Assembly: GCA_035647455.1 (NCBI GenBank)
Contig: DASRNI010000029.1
Span: 1 to 61,641, forward strand
Direction: 5' to 3'
From: UBA1361 sp035647455
GTDB taxonomy: Bacteria; Bacillota_I; Bacilli_A; RFN20; CAG-826
DNA length: 61,641 bases
Shown here: one piece after another, positions 60,478-61,641 of the stretch
Numbering within the stretch: the first letter of the stretch is position 1
Layout of the letters: each line of letters opens with the position of its first letter
Position numbers and translations under genes: made by a program
The notes under the pieces: model-generated
Database searches by the model: none
What the model saw: only the letters and a program-made list of their open reading frames with translations
Told to the model about the DNA's origin: nothing

Positions 60478-61553
60478 AACGGATAATTTTTCCTGGTTCC
60501 TTTGATCCCATTCATTACGGGCATTTAAGCATCGCACAAAACGCGTTAGAAGCGCTAGGTGCTGATGTTGTTACTTTTTTACTCTCTCCTTCAACGGTCT
60601 GGAAAAAAGTCGATACACCATTCGTTAAGCGGGAAACGATGATTAAACTCGCGCTTGAAGATTATCCAGCTTTTGAAATGTCGAATATCGAGCAAACGAA
60701 CGAAGGAAAAACAAATTATACGTTTTATTCATTGGAGCGCTTAAAAGCATTATATCCGGACGACGAACTTTATTTACTCTTTGGTAGTGACCAGGCGAAT
60801 GAGTTTCATCGCTGGAAAAATCCTTTAGAAATAATTAAGTTAGCTCAAGTAGTCGTTTATAAGCGACCTGGGGCAAAACTTAATCAGGCAAACTTACATA
60901 ATTACAACATGAAAGTAATTGAAGGCCCGATGCGTAGCACAAGTAGTACACTCGTCCGCCACTTTGCTTCACTTGATATCCCGTTTAGCGTCCTTGATTA
61001 CATTATTACCGAGAAACTATACTTTGCCCGCGAAATTGCAAAAAGGATGAGTAATAAGCGTTACATGCATAGTTATGAAGTAGCGAAGGTTGCGCGACTA
61101 ATTGCGTTAAGTAATCGTAAAAACGCAGCAAAGGCATTTAAAGCCGGAATGCTCCATGATATTGCTAAAGAAGTACCAGCAGCGAAACTACAGGAGTTAA
61201 TGGGTGTTCACTTTAAAAAGTACGCTCATCTTGACCCATGGACGCATCACCAGTTTATTGGTGCTTATATAGCTAAGCATGATTTTGCTGTTAAAGATAA
61301 GGAAATCCTTAATGCGATCAAATTTCATGCTAGTGGACGCGGAAGGATGAATTGGCTTATGAAAGTAATTTATGCAGCTGATGTAATTGAACCAACCAGG
61401 GGATATGATAGTAACAGCTTAATTGCGGCATGTATCGATAATTTAGATTTAGGCTTCCAACAAGTCTTAAAAGAAAATCAAATATATTTGAAAGAGAAAA
61501 ACATTAAAGTTAATAACGAATTAAGCTTAGCGTGCATTAAGCGTTATTTGTAA
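60474..61553 (+). CDS. nadD: Fused nicotinate-nucleotide adenylyltransferase (NadD) and HD-domain YqeK
   Basis: Residues 1-185 are NadD, which makes deamido-NAD from nicotinate mononucleotide and ATP: FPGSFDPIHYGHLSIAQNA, LLFGSDQANEFHRWKN and the ISSTLVR-like STSSTLVR. Residues 195-359 are an HD-domain hydrolase like YqeK (Ap4A hydrolase): HSYEVAK, LHDIAKE and KFHASGR. In Bacillus these are two adjacent genes; here one open frame joins them, as in several Mollicutes. It overlaps yhbY by four bases and ends the operon. Confidence 0.94.
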   Translation: MKRIIFPGSFDPIHYGHLSIAQNALEALGADVVTFLLSPSTVWKKVDTPFVKRETMIKLALEDYPAFEMSNIEQTNEGKTNYTFYSLERLKALYPDDELYLLFGSDQANEFHRWKNPLEIIKLAQVVVYKRPGAKLNQANLHNYNMKVIEGPMRSTSSTLVRHFASLDIPFSVLDYIITEKLYFAREIAKRMSNKRYMHSYEVAKVARLIALSNRKNAAKAFKAGMLHDIAKEVPAAKLQELMGVHFKKYAHLDPWTHHQFIGAYIAKHDFAVKDKEILNAIKFHASGRGRMNWLMKVIYAADVIEPTRGYDSNSLIAACIDNLDLGFQQVLKENQIYLKEKNIKVNNELSLACIKRYL

Positions 61554-61559
61554 GTAAAG

Positions 61560-61590
61560 ACACTACAAATTGTTAAAGTAGTGTTTTTGT
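61560..61590 (+). terminator. Terminator of the yqeG operon
   Basis: ACACTAC (61560-61566) pairs with GTAGTGT (61578-61584), followed by TTTTGTTTG. The rest of the window to 61641 shows no gene. Confidence 0.8.
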
Positions 61591-61641
61591 TTGTATAATG
61601 TAACTTTCAATAATATATATTATGTAAACCAAATACAAAGA

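Noticed and set aside
1..61641. Mollicutes genetic code with TGA as tryptophan
   Set aside because: Several clear genes end in TGA (transposase, comEA, cdd, and era-recO overlap structure), and tryptophans are TGG.
1..61641. tRNA, rRNA or tmRNA genes
   Set aside because: No cloverleaf with CCA-end-like geometry or rRNA core sequence was noticed on either strand while reading; a tRNAscan run would settle it.

Overview
The window is a low-GC bacterial chromosome segment. It most resembles the Mollicutes-related edge of the Bacillota (an Acholeplasma, RF39, Izemoplasma or Erysipelotrichia kind of lineage). The evidence is AT-rich sequence, TGA used as an ordinary stop (IS66 transposase, comEA, cdd), Bacillus-type gene order (lepA-hemW-hrcA-grpE-dnaK-dnaJ-rsmE-mtaB; ybeY-cdd-era-recO-glyQS-dnaG-rpoD-trmK-NIF3; plsY-parE-parC; yqeG-yqeH-yhbY-nadD-yqeK), and a fused nadD-yqeK gene as seen in several Mollicutes. 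The genus cannot be named from the sequence.

Layout. 1-9.3 kb is an accessory region. An IS66-type transposase at the left edge is followed by two paralogous lipoproteins that bracket two COG1373-type (AAA plus DUF4143) ATPases and a HExxH protein. Three copies of a noncoding element ending in an intrinsic terminator lie between these genes. Each copy is followed by a direct-repeat array, then a promoter, then a gene. A small ParB-like orphan gene closes the region. 9.3-11.8 kb holds an aldo-keto reductase, thymidine kinase and an esterase. 11.8-19.4 kb is a T-box leader, alaS, ruvX, a DUF1292 gene, greA, comEA, comEC and holA, with rpsT convergent. 19.8-27.9 kb carries fmt, an XPD/DinG-type helicase with a RecB/Cas4-like nuclease domain, lepA, a degenerate Fic-like protein, a small membrane protein and hemW. 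27.9-30.2 kb is a metal-responsive arsR plus P1B-4 ATPase pair placed between hemW and the CIRCE-controlled hrcA-grpE-dnaK-dnaJ operon (30.2-34.9 kb). Then come rsmE, an unknown gene and mtaB, followed by rpmF, deoC, rpsU and an unusual C39-peptidase membrane protein. The macromolecular synthesis run from ybeY to efp and yneF follows, then plsY (reverse strand), parE-parC and the yqeG to nadD-yqeK operon.

How the parts work together. Most of the window is housekeeping: translation, tRNA charging and modification, ribosome assembly, replication initiation, chromosome decatenation, protein folding and DNA uptake. Two regulatory styles stand out. At least eight genes have a -10 box only 5-7 bases before the start codon and no ribosome binding site, which predicts leaderless mRNAs. 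Others use RNA structure: a T-box that appears to control alaS translation, a greA terminator that hides the comEA ribosome binding site, and a strong hairpin just before the ribosome binding site of an unknown gene. The best candidate for an undescribed system is the repeated RNA / tandem repeat / promoter / gene module at 2.9-8.7 kb.
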